DNA from: Hazenella coriacea
Lineage (GTDB): Bacteria > Bacillota > Bacilli > Thermoactinomycetales > Thermoactinomycetaceae
DNA length: 64,000 nt
Assembly: GCF_004341825.1 (NCBI RefSeq)
Contig: NZ_SMAG01000004.1
Span: forward strand, 1 to 64,000
Reading direction: 5' to 3'
The number at the start of each line of letters is the position of its first letter. Positions within the stretch are counted from its first letter, which is position 1. The position numbers were made by a program, and so were the translations under genes. The notes under the pieces were generated by a model. That model made no database searches and had not been told where the DNA came from. It saw only the letters and a list, made by a program, of their open reading frames with translations. This document shows, one piece after another, positions 47,731 to 58,422 of the stretch.

Positions 47731-48480
47731 TTGATGTTTCAGAAAGACACTTGGTGGTTAACGAAGTTTGAAATCAAAAAGAATTGGAGCGCCATGTTAT
47801 TTTCATGGTGCCTTTTTCTCATTTTCTACTTTTTTGTACTGCAAATGATTGGAGAGTTTGATCTTCCTCTAAAGAATCACCCTTCATATTCATTTACATT
47901 CTTTTTTCTTGATCTTTGTTTATTTACTTTCTTAACCTTTCATTTCACCAGAAGAAAGGAGTATTATTCGACTTCTGTCTATAGCAAAGACGAGATCACT
48001 CATGAACAAGGATATTATCGTAGTCACCCCATCTCTATTGAACAGGTTATAGGAAGTCAACTACTTCATATGTGTTTATTTTTAATTGTGAGTATGGTTA
48101 CAGCAGGTCCTTTTCTATACTATGTCACACCACTCTTACAGCAACACTTTGACTTTCTTTCATATGTTTTTATGCTTCTAATCATGTTTGCGATGGCTCT
48201 GTTCATTACGGGTCCTATTTTATATGCAGAATCTGTGTTTTCCTTTAAAGTGTATTCAGTTCAATATGCTTTATGGACTATCGCATTTATGTTGTTATCA
48301 TTGATTTATCGAACTCTAGCCGAAGAGCACTGGTTTAGCCCATTGATTACCTTGGCACAAGAAAAAAATGGGATTGTTACAGGATTGATATTAATCTGTT
48401 CTTTTTTCAGTCTACTTATCTTTTATCGATTGATTGTTGCAAAAATCCGTAATAGAGAGTATCGAACTATTCAACGTTAG
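47731..48480 (+). CDS. Polytopic membrane protein, probable ABC permease subunit
   Basis: 249 residues with six predicted spans (about 18-38, 50-70, 105-130, 145-170, 185-205 and 220-240). I do not recognise a family by motif; position between NatB-like and GntR/ATPase genes suggests it is the permease for the second ATPase of this operon. Start ATG at 47733 or upstream GTG-free frame; the ribosome site GGAGGAACG precedes it. Confidence 0.65.
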   Translation: MMFQKDTWWLTKFEIKKNWSAMLFSWCLFLIFYFFVLQMIGEFDLPLKNHPSYSFTFFFLDLCLFTFLTFHFTRRKEYYSTSVYSKDEITHEQGYYRSHPISIEQVIGSQLLHMCLFLIVSMVTAGPFLYYVTPLLQQHFDFLSYVFMLLIMFAMALFITGPILYAESVFSFKVYSVQYALWTIAFMLLSLIYRTLAEEHWFSPLITLAQEKNGIVTGLILICSFFSLLIFYRLIVAKIRNREYRTIQR

Positions 48481-48492
48481 GAGGGATGACAG

Positions 48493-48903
48493 ATTTTATT
48501 ACCGATCTCTGTATCGATGGAACGTCCTGAGCCGATCTATCGGCAAATTCATGATCAGCTACAAAACTTAATTCTAAGTGGACAACTGACTAGTGGAACT
48601 CCGTTGCCTTCCATTCGTTCCTTGGCACAAAACTTATCTTGTAGCGTAATTACAACCCGCCGTGTTTATCAAGATTTGGAGAATGAAGGCCTGATCTATA
48701 CCAAACAAGGAAAGGGGTCCTTTGTGGCTGATGTACAAGTTGATCAAGCGGAGCAATTGAAAGAAGAGCGAATCACTGTAGAGCTAATGTCTGTCATTGA
48801 ACAATCCTTCCAGTTACACATATCCAAAGAGCAATTAGAAAATATCTTTCATCGATTACTCCATGAAGTTTATCAACAACCTTTGGAGAAAGGAGAGAAA
48901 TAA
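48493..48903 (+). CDS. GntR-family regulator (YtrA subfamily), probable ATT start
   Basis: About 136 residues: winged-helix domain (about 10-75; PIYRQIHDQLQNLILSGQL, LPSIRSLAQ, TTRRVYQDLENEGLIYTKQGKGSF) and a short helical tail, the size of YtrA-type GntR proteins. GGAGGG ends seven bases before ATT at 48493, which gives LLPISVS before the ERPEPIYRQ block, as in family relatives. The first ATG (48517) has no ribosome site. The regulator controls this operon through the dyad at 45785-45820. Confidence 0.8.
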   Translation: MLLPISVSMERPEPIYRQIHDQLQNLILSGQLTSGTPLPSIRSLAQNLSCSVITTRRVYQDLENEGLIYTKQGKGSFVADVQVDQAEQLKEERITVELMSVIEQSFQLHISKEQLENIFHRLLHEVYQQPLEKGEK

Positions 48904-48907
48904 AAAC

Positions 48908-49759
48908 TTGATTATATTGCAAGATATCTATAAAAAATGGAACTCCTTTACTTTTGGACCGATGGACATAGACATTCAACCTGGCTTGATCTATGCAGTG
49001 GTGGGGAGCAATGGTTCTGGAAAAACAACTTTATTTAACCTCATCATGAATCTAATCAAACCTGATGATGGGGAGATACAACTTTTCAATCAGACTTATC
49101 CTGATCATGAAGTACATATCAAACAAAAAATCGGCTATGTTCCTTATTCCTTTTTAGGAAATCCTACTTGGACTGTGAATCAGGTGGTGCAATTCACCTC
49201 CCATTGGTATCCTACTTGGAATCAAACACTCTGTGATTCACTATTTGAACAGATGGGGATCAATCGAAACATAGCCATTGGCAAGCTTTCATCCGGGACG
49301 CAGAAAAAATGCTTGTTGTCCTTAGCGTTATCCATAGAGCCATCTCTTTTATTGTTAGATGAGCCAACCAATGGGCTCGACTTTACAACCAAACAACTGG
49401 TGATAGAAAAATGTAATCAATGGATGGAAACAGGCGAACGATCGATCCTTCTTGCGACACATGATCTTCATGAAGTACAAAAGGTAGCCGATTATTTGAT
49501 CTTACTTGATCAAGGTCAGCATCTAGGCACATTTGAAAAGGACCAGCTGTTACAGGATTGGGCTCATATCTGGTTAGACCCTTCAACGGAATCTGACATC
49601 GAATTGGAAACAATCACCTATCACTCCGACACCAAATATATAATTACCCATCAAAGGGAAAAAGCGGTCAAACAATTACAGTCGGCTGGTATTCAGATCC
49701 GTAAAATTAAATCGATGAGTTTAGAAGAAATCATCCCCTATCTCGTTCAGCAACAATAA
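48908..49759 (+). CDS. ABC transporter ATP-binding protein (YtrB-like)
   Basis: 283 residues: Walker A GSNGSGKTT, signature LSSGTQKK, Walker B LLLLDEPTNGLD and H-loop ILLATHDLHEV. Follows the GntR gene directly, as in ytr-type operons. I chose TTG at 48908, twelve bases after AGGAG, since this gives IILQDIYKKW as in the family; a further upstream ATG (48863) lies inside the GntR gene. Partner is probably the six-span protein encoded upstream. Confidence 0.82.
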   Translation: MIILQDIYKKWNSFTFGPMDIDIQPGLIYAVVGSNGSGKTTLFNLIMNLIKPDDGEIQLFNQTYPDHEVHIKQKIGYVPYSFLGNPTWTVNQVVQFTSHWYPTWNQTLCDSLFEQMGINRNIAIGKLSSGTQKKCLLSLALSIEPSLLLLDEPTNGLDFTTKQLVIEKCNQWMETGERSILLATHDLHEVQKVADYLILLDQGQHLGTFEKDQLLQDWAHIWLDPSTESDIELETITYHSDTKYIITHQREKAVKQLQSAGIQIRKIKSMSLEEIIPYLVQQQ

Positions 49760-49839
49760 TCTCTTCAATTAATAATAAGATGGGTTCAAGGTATAAACTC
49801 TCACTCTTTTCCTCACACCCGAAGCACTCAAAGATATAA

Positions 49840-49876
49840 AAAAGCTGTTAACCCTTGGACTTGGTTAACAGCTTTT
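49840..49876. terminator. Bidirectional terminator between the ABC operon and tuf
   Basis: AAAAGCTGTTAACC (49840-49853) pairs with GGTTAACAGCTTTT (49863-49876); loop of nine bases. It separates the convergent ABC operon (+) and tuf (-) and has T runs both ways. Confidence 0.85.
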
Positions 49877-49913
49877 ATTATGTCTATAACAAAATCATGT
49901 ATGGAATCATTAA

Positions 49914-51101
49914 TTACTTAATGATTGTTGTAACGGCACCTGCACCTACGGTACGGCCACCTTCACGGATCGCAAAACGGGTTCCGTCTTCGATCGCGAT
50001 TGGAGCGATCAATTCAACTTCCATTTCGATGTTGTCACCAGGCATACACATTTCAACACCTTCTGGTAATTGAATAACACCTGTAACGTCAGTGGTACGG
50101 AAGTAGAATTGTGGACGGTAGTTAGAGAAGAATGGGGTATGACGTCCACCCTCTTCTTTGGACAATACATATACTTGAGCTTTAAATTTGGTATGTGGTT
50201 TCACAGTACCTGGTTTAGCCAAAACTTGACCACGTTGGATGTCTTTACGGTCTACACCACGAAGAAGTGCACCAATGTTGTCACCAGCTTCAGCTTGGTC
50301 GAGCAATTTACGGAACATCTCTACACCAGTAACAACGGATTTACGAGTATCGGTAATACCGATGATTTCAATCTCGTCACCAACTTTAACGATTCCACGC
50401 TCAACACGACCGGTAGCAACGGTACCACGACCAGTAATGGTGAATACGTCCTCAACTGGCATTAAGAAGGTTTTATCAGTGTCACGTTCTGGTTGTGGAA
50501 CGTACTCGTCAACTTGAGCCATTAACTCAAGAATTTTTTGACCCCACTCACTTTTTGGATCTTCAAGAGCTTTTAGAGCAGAACCTTTAACGATTGGAAT
50601 GTCATCCCCTGGGAAGTCATATTCGCTAAGAAGTTCACGAACTTCCATCTCAACGAGTTCGAGAAGCTCTTCATCGTCAACCATGTCACATTTGTTTAAG
50701 AATACAACGATGTATTCAACGCCTACTTGGCTGGAAAGAAGGATATGTTCACGGGTTTGTGGCATTGGACCATCAGCAGCGGATACTACTAAGATTGCAC
50801 CGTCCATTTGTGCAGCACCAGTGATCATGTTTTTAACGTAGTCAGCGTGACCTGGGCAGTCTACGTGAGCATAGTGACGGTTGTCGGTTTCGTATTCTAC
50901 GTGAGAAGTAGAAATGGTAATTCCACGCTCTTTTTCTTCTGGAGCGTTATCGATTTGATCATAAGCGGATGCTTGTGCGCCACCATATTCAGCAAGAACA
51001 GTGGTGATTGCAGCGGTCAAAGTGGTTTTACCATGGTCAACGTGACCAATTGTACCAATGTTAACGTGTGGTTTAGAACGTTCAAACTTGGCTTTTGCCA
51101 T
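49914..51101 (-). CDS. tuf: Elongation factor Tu
   Basis: 395 residues: G1 [10 protein letters not shown], the [17 protein letters not shown] switch II region, NKCD, and domains II-III ending [14 protein letters not shown]. Delivers aminoacyl-tRNA. In this genome tuf is the last gene of the str block; rpsJ, normally next, is 14 kb away. Confidence 0.98.
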   Translation of the reverse strand: MAKAKFERSKPHVNIGTIGHVDHGKTTLTAAITTVLAEYGGAQASAYDQIDNAPEEKERGITISTSHVEYETDNRHYAHVDCPGHADYVKNMITGAAQMDGAILVVSAADGPMPQTREHILLSSQVGVEYIVVFLNKCDMVDDEELLELVEMEVRELLSEYDFPGDDIPIVKGSALKALEDPKSEWGQKILELMAQVDEYVPQPERDTDKTFLMPVEDVFTITGRGTVATGRVERGIVKVGDEIEIIGITDTRKSVVTGVEMFRKLLDQAEAGDNIGALLRGVDRKDIQRGQVLAKPGTVKPHTKFKAQVYVLSKEEGGRHTPFFSNYRPQFYFRTTDVTGVIQLPEGVEMCMPGDNIEMEVELIAPIAIEDGTRFAIREGGRTVGAGAVTTIIK

Positions 51102-51205
51102 GACTAAAATCCTCCCTTAATAAAGCAATATGTTTAATTAATGTTGATTGATGTATAGAAAGCCGGGAAGCGGTGGGTCCGCTCCACCAGTTTCTCTTAA
51201 TGTGA

Positions 51206-53281
51206 TTAAGCACCTGTAGCCTTTTTGATGATTTCTTCAGCAATACTTTTTGGAACTTCTTCGTAATGGTCAAATACCATAGTAAAGTTACCACGTCCTT
51301 GTGTACGAGAACGTAAGCCATTGACGTACCCAAACATTTCAGAAAGAGGTACCATACCACGAATGATTTGGGAACCTTTACGGGCTTCCATACCTTCGAT
51401 GCGACCACGACGTGAGTTAATGTCACCCATAACATCACCCATGTATTCTTCAGGCACTTGGACTTCTACTTTCATCATGGGCTCAAGAATAACAGGATTA
51501 CATTTGGATTTAGCTGCTTTTAATGCCATAGAACCAGCAATTTTAAATGCCATCTCAGAAGAGTCAACATCATGGTAAGAACCATCCACTAAAGTAGCAC
51601 GGACGTCTACGAGTGGATACCCAGCTAATACACCATTCTGCATGGATTCTTCAATCCCGTTTTGAACTGCAGGAATGTATTCTCTTGGTACCACACCACC
51701 AACGATTTTGTTGACAAACTCGAAACCGCCACCCTCTTCAAGAGGTTCAAACTCAACCCAAACGTGACCGTATTGTCCACGTCCACCAGACTGACGGACA
51801 AATTTCCCTTCAACTTTCGCAGAGCCGCGGAAGGTCTCTTTATAAGCAACTTGTGGAGCACCTACATTAGCATCTACTTTAAATTCACGTTTCAGGCGGT
51901 CAACAATAACATCAAGGTGTAACTCACCCATACCAGCAATGATGGTTTGACCTGTTTCTTCGTTTGTAGAAGTTTCAAAGGTTGGGTCTTCTTCAGACAG
52001 TTTAGCGAGCGCAATTGACATTTTGTCTTGGTCGCTTTTTGTCTTCGGTTCAATCGCAATCTGGATCACAGTATCAGGGAATTCCATGGACTCAAGAATG
52101 ATTGGACTCTTCTCGTCACAAAGGGTTTCACCTGTTCCTGTATCTTTCAATCCTACAGCAGCTGCGATATCACCTGCGTATACCTTACTAATTTCTTCAC
52201 GGTGGTTCGCATGCATTTGTAGAATCCGACCGACCCGTTCCCGTTTCCCTTTCGTGGAATTGAGAACGTAGGAACCTGCATCCAAAGAACCTGAGTATAC
52301 ACGGAAGAATGTTAGCTTCCCGACATATGGGTCGGTCATAATTTTAAACGCAAGAGCTGCGAAAGGCTCTTCATCACTAGAATGACGAACTACTTCTGAA
52401 CCATCTGGTAGTTCTCCCTCGATCGCAGGAACATCTAGTGGTGATGGAAGTAAAGCAACAACTCCATCAAGTAAAGGTTGAACACCTTTGTTTTTATATG
52501 AAGATCCGCAGAATACAGGTGTGATTTTTACATCACAAGTACCTTTACGAAGAGTTGCGATGATTTCTTCTTTGGTGATTTCTTCACCTTCAAGATACTT
52601 CATCATCAAATCTTCATCCAACTCAGCGATTGCTTCGATCAAGCTGGTACGGTATTCTTCAGCTTGTTCTTTATACTCTTCGGGAATCTCACGAGATTCA
52701 GAGGCAGTTCCCAAATCGTCAGTATAAATGATTGCTCTCATCTCGATGAGGTCAACCATACCTTCAAAGGTATCTTCCGCACCGATTGGAATTTGGATTG
52801 GTACAGCATTGGCGCCAAGACGATCACGCATTTGCTCTACAGCCCCGAAAAAGTTAGCACCGGTGATGTCCATTTTGTTTACATAAGCAATACGTGGAAC
52901 ACCATAACGGTCTGCTTGTCTCCAAACAGTTTCAGATTGAGGTTCTACGCCACCTTTTGCGCAGAAAACCCCTACAGCTCCATCCAATACACGGAGGGAA
53001 CGCTCTACCTCTACAGTGAAATCAACGTGTCCTGGAGTGTCAATGATATTAACTCGATGACCTTTCCATTGAGCTGTGGTAGCAGCGGAAGTAATTGTAA
53101 TTCCGCGCTCTTGTTCTTGTTCCATCCAGTCCATCGTTGCTGAACCCTCATGGGTTTCACCAATTTTATGAACTCGACCCGTATAGAACAAAATCCGCTC
53201 GGTTGTCGTTGTCTTTCCTGCATCGATGTGAGCCATGATCCCTATATTACGTGTATCTTTTAAGGAGAACTCACGTGCCAT
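51206..53281 (-). CDS. fusA: Elongation factor G
   Basis: 691 residues with G1 [41 protein letters not shown], and domains II-V to the C-terminal ATGA. Drives translocation. No changes in the known fusidic acid region are obvious. 38 bases after rpsG. Confidence 0.98.
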   Translation of the reverse strand: MAREFSLKDTRNIGIMAHIDAGKTTTTERILFYTGRVHKIGETHEGSATMDWMEQEQERGITITSAATTAQWKGHRVNIIDTPGHVDFTVEVERSLRVLDGAVGVFCAKGGVEPQSETVWRQADRYGVPRIAYVNKMDITGANFFGAVEQMRDRLGANAVPIQIPIGAEDTFEGMVDLIEMRAIIYTDDLGTASESREIPEEYKEQAEEYRTSLIEAIAELDEDLMMKYLEGEEITKEEIIATLRKGTCDVKITPVFCGSSYKNKGVQPLLDGVVALLPSPLDVPAIEGELPDGSEVVRHSSDEEPFAALAFKIMTDPYVGKLTFFRVYSGSLDAGSYVLNSTKGKRERVGRILQMHANHREEISKVYAGDIAAAVGLKDTGTGETLCDEKSPIILESMEFPDTVIQIAIEPKTKSDQDKMSIALAKLSEEDPTFETSTNEETGQTIIAGMGELHLDVIVDRLKREFKVDANVGAPQVAYKETFRGSAKVEGKFVRQSGGRGQYGHVWVEFEPLEEGGGFEFVNKIVGGVVPREYIPAVQNGIEESMQNGVLAGYPLVDVRATLVDGSYHDVDSSEMAFKIAGSMALKAAKSKCNPVILEPMMKVEVQVPEEYMGDVMGDINSRRGRIEGMEARKGSQIIRGMVPLSEMFGYVNGLRSRTQGRGNFTMVFDHYEEVPKSIAEEIIKKATGA

Positions 53282-53319
53282 CGGAAATTTCTCCCTTCAT
53301 GTTCACAAATGTGATGCAA

Positions 53320-53790
53320 TTACCAGCGATAATGAGCAAATGCACGGTTTGCTTCTGCCATGCGGTGTGTATCTTCTTTCTTCTTCACAGCTGAACCGTT
53401 ATTATTTGCTGCATCCAAAATTTCGTTAGCCAAACGTTCTTCCATGGTCTTCTCACTACGAAGACGTGAATAGTTGACTAACCAACGAAGACCAAGACTT
53501 GTACGACGTTCTGGTTTTACTTCGATCGGTACTTGGTAGTTGGCACCCCCTACACGACGTGCTTTAACTTCAAGTACTGGCATGACGTTTTTGAGCGCTT
53601 GCTCAAACACTTCCATTGGATCATTTCCAGAACGTTCATGGATGATATTGAAAGCATCATAAAGGATTCGCTGGGCTTTTCCTTTTTGACCGTCATACAT
53701 CAAACGATTGATCAGACGAGTCACCAATTTGCTATTGTAAATTGGATCTGGAAGTACATCCCTGCGAGGTACTGGGCCTTTACGTGGCAT
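53320..53790 (-). CDS. rpsG: 30S ribosomal protein S7
   Basis: 156 residues ([30 protein letters not shown] ... [12 protein letters not shown]). Assembly initiator of the 30S head and tRNA-binding protein. Confidence 0.98.
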   Translation of the reverse strand: MPRKGPVPRRDVLPDPIYNSKLVTRLINRLMYDGQKGKAQRILYDAFNIIHERSGNDPMEVFEQALKNVMPVLEVKARRVGGANYQVPIEVKPERRTSLGLRWLVNYSRLRSEKTMEERLANEILDAANNNGSAVKKKEDTHRMAEANRAFAHYRW

Positions 53791-53837
53791 GCTTTTCCCT
53801 CCTTTTCTACTTTAATATTTGTGAAATATCATTTCAA

Positions 53838-54251
53838 TTATTTTTTAGGACGTTTGGTTCCGTATTTAGAACGGGCTTGCTGACGGTTATTCACACCGGC
53901 AGTATCTAAAGCACCACGAACAATGTGATAACGAACCCCTGGCAAGTCTTTCACACGTCCACCGCGGATCAGAACCACGGAGTGTTCTTGCAAGTTGTGA
54001 CCGATTCCTGGAATGTATGCAGTAACCTCGGTACCGTTGGTTAAGCGTACACGCGCATATTTACGCAGAGCGGAGTTCGGTTTTTTCGGTGTCATCGTAC
54101 CTACACGAGTACACACGCCACGTTTTTGGGGAGATTTTTGTGGAACAATCTCTTTTTTGAACGTGTTATAGGTGTATTGCAATGCAGGAGACTTTGATTG
54201 TCTAACTTTGCTTTTACGACCTTTGCGTACAAGCTGGTTGATTGTTGGCAA
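53838..54251 (-). CDS. rpsL: 30S ribosomal protein S12
   Basis: 137 residues starting [11 protein letters not shown], with [15 protein letters not shown] and [12 protein letters not shown] intact, so the usual streptomycin-resistance lysines are unchanged. Start is TTG at 54251, eight bases after AAGGAGG; the GTG within the site (54260) was not used. Confidence 0.96.
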   Translation of the reverse strand: MPTINQLVRKGRKSKVRQSKSPALQYTYNTFKKEIVPQKSPQKRGVCTRVGTMTPKKPNSALRKYARVRLTNGTEVTAYIPGIGHNLQEHSVVLIRGGRVKDLPGVRYHIVRGALDTAGVNNRQQARSKYGTKRPKK

Positions 54252-54350
54252 CGAAAGCACCTCCTTCTTTTTTGATGAGATTTCATGTCCACAGATCCAG
54301 GTGTTTCATCTATGGTTAAAAAAATGCGAACGACTTAAAGTGATATAGGG

Positions 54351-54373
54351 TCGCGCACCGAGTGGGTACGCGA
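54351..54373 (-). other. Hairpin in the rpsL leader
   Basis: TCGCGCACC (54351-54359) and GGTACGCGA (54365-54373) pair with one wobble on the minus strand. It lies about 100 bases upstream of rpsL, after rplGB. Possible autoregulatory or processing element; role unproven. Confidence 0.4.
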
Positions 54374-54402
54374 TTCCATCTATTTGTTGTCGCTCATTAC
54401 TT

Positions 54403-54654
54403 TCATGATTGGAGAATTGCTGCCGTTGCGGCGCCGACTTCAATTCCACATGCCCTTCCTAGCTCTTTCATAGAATCCACATGTGTAACAGCAATCCCTC
54501 GAGCCTTACACATCGAAATCATAGAGAGCGTAATCTGTGAGTCTGCATCATCAGCCACGATTACTAAAGATGCTCTGCCTTGTTCGATGGCCTTCTTAGT
54601 TTGCTTGGTTCCGATCGTAATCGCTTTTGCTAATTTCACTTTTTCATAAGACAT
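54403..54654 (-). CDS. rplGB: L7Ae-family ribosomal protein (YbxF/RplGB)
   Basis: 83 residues starting SYEKVKLAKAITIGTKQTKKAI, with the L7Ae fold (SLVIVADDADSQ). Binds kink-turn RNA and the ribosome in Bacilli. Start at 54654 after GGAGGGCG; the longer frame to 54705 was not used. Between rpoC and rpsL. Confidence 0.9.
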   Translation of the reverse strand: MSYEKVKLAKAITIGTKQTKKAIEQGRASLVIVADDADSQITLSMISMCKARGIAVTHVDSMKELGRACGIEVGAATAAILQS

Positions 54655-54733
54655 TGGATCGCCCTCCAAAGTGAATAGTTCCAAGCACACAAAAAATATT
54701 ATCACCAGTCTGATTCATTGTCAACAATAAACT

Positions 54734-57700
54734 CTAATCGATCAATACGGTTTCTTTAGAAGTGGAGGAGGTCGTTCCTTTCACTTCATTAGCCATATTT
54801 GGATTTAGATTACGATAGCGTGACATTCCTGTACCCGCAGGTACCAATTTACCAATGATCACATTCTCTTTTAATCCAAGTAACCGGTCTACTTTCCCTT
54901 TAATAGCAGCATCAGTCAATACCCGAGTCGTCTCTTGGAACGAAGCAGCAGATAGGAAAGATTCAGTTTCTAGTGAGGCTTTCGTGATCCCTAACAAGAT
55001 TGGACGAGCAACAGCAGGCTCTCCACTAGAAGTGAGTACTTTTCTGTTCGCGTCTTCGTAGTCATGAATATCAACCACAGAGCCAGGAAGTAAGTCGGTC
55101 GTTCCAGAGTCAGTAATACGCACTTTTCTCATCATTTGGCGAATCATGACTTCAACGTGCTTATCATTAATTTCTACCCCTTGCAGACGATATACCTTTT
55201 GAACTTCTTGTAAGATATATTTCTGCACTCCATGTACACCTTTGATTCGTAACAACTCTTTAGGATCGATGGAGCCCTCTGTTAGCTCATCTCCAGCACT
55301 TACCATGTCACCCATCTTTACACGAACACGTGAGCCATAAGGGACTGTGTGTACTTTGGTTTCCACTTCATTTTCGATCTCGATTTCGCGGCGATCTTTT
55401 CCTTCGCGAATATCAATCACTTTACCAGCAATCTCACTAATGATCGCTTGACCTTTTGGATTCCGGGCTTCAAATAGTTCTTGAATACGCGGGAGACCTT
55501 GAGTGATGTCATCTCCAGCTACCCCACCTGTATGGAAGGTACGCATAGTCAACTGTGTACCTGGTTCCCCAATGGATTGTGCCGCAATAATTCCAACGGC
55601 TTCACCAATTTCAACAGGTGTTCCCAAAGCTAAGTTTCGACCATAACATTTTTTACAGACTCCATGTTTCGTTCGACATGAGAGGACAGAACGAATAACA
55701 ACACTCGGAATATCGGCATCAATAATTTGGTTAGCAATGTCTTCGTCAATCAATTCATTGCGACCGATGATTACTTCCCCTGTCTCTGGATGACGAACCG
55801 TTTCAAAAGCAACTCGTCCATTGATCCGATCGAATAGTTCTTCGATGACTTCGTTTCCTTCTTGAATTCGGGAAACTAATTGTCCTTTATCTGTACCACA
55901 ATCATCTTCACGAACAATCACATCTTGTGCGACATCTACCAGACGACGGGTCAGATATCCAGAGTCGGCTGTCCGCAACGCCGTATCGGCCAAACCTTTC
56001 CGCGCACCGTGGGTAGAAATAAAGTATTCCAAAACGGTAAGACCTTCACGGAAGTTCGTACGAATCGGCTGTTCGATAATTTTACCTGCTGGGTTAGCCA
56101 TCAAACCACGCATACCCGCCAACTGGGTAATCTGAGAAACGTTACCCCGTGCACCTGAGTTAGCCATCATGTAGATCGGATTATATTTACCCATGTTTGC
56201 CATGATGACTTCAGTGATTTTATCCTTCGCTTGGCTCCAAATCGAGATCACTCGCTCATATCTCTCGTCATCTGTAATGAGACCACGGCGATATTGTTTC
56301 ATCACTGTATCTACTTTATTTTGAGCTTTTTCCAAAATCAGGTGTTTCTCCTCGGGAACTGTAACGTCTGAAACAGACATCGTAATACCCGCTTTAGTTG
56401 AATAAGAGTACCCCAACTGTTTGACCTTATCGAGAATCTCTGACGTAGCTGTTGTTCCAAAACGACGGAAACATTCAGCGATAATCGCACCAAGATCTTT
56501 CTTTCTCAAAGCACCTGGGTCTTCGATCTTTTGAATTGCTTCTAGAACATTGACCCCTTTTTCAAAGATAAAGTATTTATCAGGTGTTCCTGAGAAATTT
56601 CTTTTTCCTGGTTCATTGATATATGGAAAATTGGTTGGGAAAATCTCATTAAAAATCAATTTACCTACCGTAGTAACTAACAAACTGTTTTGCTGTTTTT
56701 CTGTAAATACGGTCTTGTTTAATCTTTTGGCAGGGATGGCAACTCGTGAATGAAGAGAGACAAAGCCTTGTTGATAAGCATTAATCGCTTCAGAAATGGA
56801 GTAAAAGACTGTACCTTCTCCTTTTTCTCTTTCTTTTTCAACCGTTAAGTAGTAACAACCTAAGACCATATCTTGGGAAGGTGTGACCACAGGCTTGCCA
56901 TCTTTTGGGTTAAGAATGTTTTGTGCCGCCAACATTAATAAACGTGCTTCTGCCTGAGCTTCAGCAGATAAAGGAACGTGCACAGCCATTTGGTCTCCAT
57001 CAAAGTCAGCATTATATGCTGTACATACAAGTGGATGGAGGCGAATCGCACGTCCTTCCACAAGGATCGGTTCAAATGCTTGAATTCCCAAACGGTGAAG
57101 AGTAGGGGCACGGTTCAACAAGACAGGATGTTCTCGAATAACTTCCTCAAGTACATCCCAAACCTCTGGATGAATTCGCTCTACTTTACGCTTAGCACTC
57201 TTGATGTTGTGTGCCAATCCCTTAGCTACTAGCTCTTTCATCACAAACGGTTTGAAAAGTTCTAGAGCCATTTCTTTTGGAAGACCACATTGATACATTT
57301 TTAAATTTGGACCAACAACGATTACGGAACGACCTGAATAGTCAACCCGTTTTCCTAATAAGTTTTGACGGAAGCGACCTTGTTTCCCTTTCAACATATG
57401 GGAAAGAGATTTGAGTGGACGATTCCCTGGTCCTGTGACGGGACGACCCCGACGACCATTATCGATTAAAGCATCTACCGCTTCTTGAAGCATCCGCTTT
57501 TCGTTTTGCACAATAATATCGGGAGCACCGAGATCAAGCAAACGTTTTAAGCGATTGTTACGGTTAATCACACGACGATAAAGATCATTTAAGTCAGAGG
57601 TTGCAAAACGACCACCATCAAGCTGAACCATTGGTCGTAATTCTGGTGGAATAACCGGCAATACGTCTAGAATCATCCAATCAGGTTCATTACCTGAAGA

Positions 57701-58351
57701 ACGAAATGCTTCAAGCACTTCTAATCGTTTTACCGCACGATTTCGACGTTGACCTTGCGCTGTTTGTAGCTCTTCCTTCAATTGATCTACTTCTTTTTCT
57801 AAATCAATATCTGCAAGTAGACGCTTAATTGCCTCTGCACCCATCATCGCGATAAAAGCACTTCCATATTTATCACGATAACTGCGATACTCTTTTTCTG
57901 ATAACAATTGTTTCTTTTCTAAAGGTGTAGCACCGGGATCTACAACCACATAAGAAGCAAAGTAAATCACTTCTTCTAAGGAACGTGGAGACATGTCTAG
58001 GACAAGTCCCATCCGACTGGGAATCCCTTTGAAGTACCAAATATGGGATACAGGTGCTGCTAACTCAATGTGTCCCATCCGTTCGCGACGCACTTTTGCA
58101 CGAGTGACCTCAACTCCACATCGGTCACAGACAACACCTTTATAGCGAACACGTTTATACTTACCACAATGACATTCCCAATCTTTGGTAGGACCGAAGA
58201 TCTTCTCACAGAAAAGACCTTCTTTTTCAGGCTTCAATGTACGATAGTTAATCGTCTCAGGCTTTTTGACCTCACCGCGGGACCAAGACCGAATTTTTTC
58301 CGGAGAGGCAAGACCAATCTTCATATATTCGAAGTTATTTACATCTAGCAA
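54734..58351 (-). CDS. rpoC: DNA-directed RNA polymerase subunit beta'
   Basis: 1205 residues. N-terminal zinc site ([20 protein letters not shown]), catalytic [12 protein letters not shown], second zinc site [13 protein letters not shown], and bridge/trigger elements ([28 protein letters not shown]). TTG start eight bases after GGAGG. Confidence 0.98.
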   Translation of the reverse strand: MLDVNNFEYMKIGLASPEKIRSWSRGEVKKPETINYRTLKPEKEGLFCEKIFGPTKDWECHCGKYKRVRYKGVVCDRCGVEVTRAKVRRERMGHIELAAPVSHIWYFKGIPSRMGLVLDMSPRSLEEVIYFASYVVVDPGATPLEKKQLLSEKEYRSYRDKYGSAFIAMMGAEAIKRLLADIDLEKEVDQLKEELQTAQGQRRNRAVKRLEVLEAFRSSGNEPDWMILDVLPVIPPELRPMVQLDGGRFATSDLNDLYRRVINRNNRLKRLLDLGAPDIIVQNEKRMLQEAVDALIDNGRRGRPVTGPGNRPLKSLSHMLKGKQGRFRQNLLGKRVDYSGRSVIVVGPNLKMYQCGLPKEMALELFKPFVMKELVAKGLAHNIKSAKRKVERIHPEVWDVLEEVIREHPVLLNRAPTLHRLGIQAFEPILVEGRAIRLHPLVCTAYNADFDGDQMAVHVPLSAEAQAEARLLMLAAQNILNPKDGKPVVTPSQDMVLGCYYLTVEKEREKGEGTVFYSISEAINAYQQGFVSLHSRVAIPAKRLNKTVFTEKQQNSLLVTTVGKLIFNEIFPTNFPYINEPGKRNFSGTPDKYFIFEKGVNVLEAIQKIEDPGALRKKDLGAIIAECFRRFGTTATSEILDKVKQLGYSYSTKAGITMSVSDVTVPEEKHLILEKAQNKVDTVMKQYRRGLITDDERYERVISIWSQAKDKITEVIMANMGKYNPIYMMANSGARGNVSQITQLAGMRGLMANPAGKIIEQPIRTNFREGLTVLEYFISTHGARKGLADTALRTADSGYLTRRLVDVAQDVIVREDDCGTDKGQLVSRIQEGNEVIEELFDRINGRVAFETVRHPETGEVIIGRNELIDEDIANQIIDADIPSVVIRSVLSCRTKHGVCKKCYGRNLALGTPVEIGEAVGIIAAQSIGEPGTQLTMRTFHTGGVAGDDITQGLPRIQELFEARNPKGQAIISEIAGKVIDIREGKDRREIEIENEVETKVHTVPYGSRVRVKMGDMVSAGDELTEGSIDPKELLRIKGVHGVQKYILQEVQKVYRLQGVEINDKHVEVMIRQMMRKVRITDSGTTDLLPGSVVDIHDYEDANRKVLTSSGEPAVARPILLGITKASLETESFLSAASFQETTRVLTDAAIKGKVDRLLGLKENVIIGKLVPAGTGMSRYRNLNPNMANEVKGTTSSTSKETVLID

Positions 58352-58387
58352 AGGGCATTCCTCCCTCTAGATTCATTCATCACAGTG

Positions 58388-58411
58388 GGGGCGCATCCAG
58401 ATTAGCGCCCC
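58388..58411 (-). other. Intercistronic hairpin between rpoB and rpoC
   Basis: GGGGCGC (58388-58394) pairs with GCGCCCC (58405-58411), loop of ten. No T run follows, so it may be a processing or stability element. Confidence 0.45.
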
Positions 58412-58422
58412 ATGTGTGGCGA

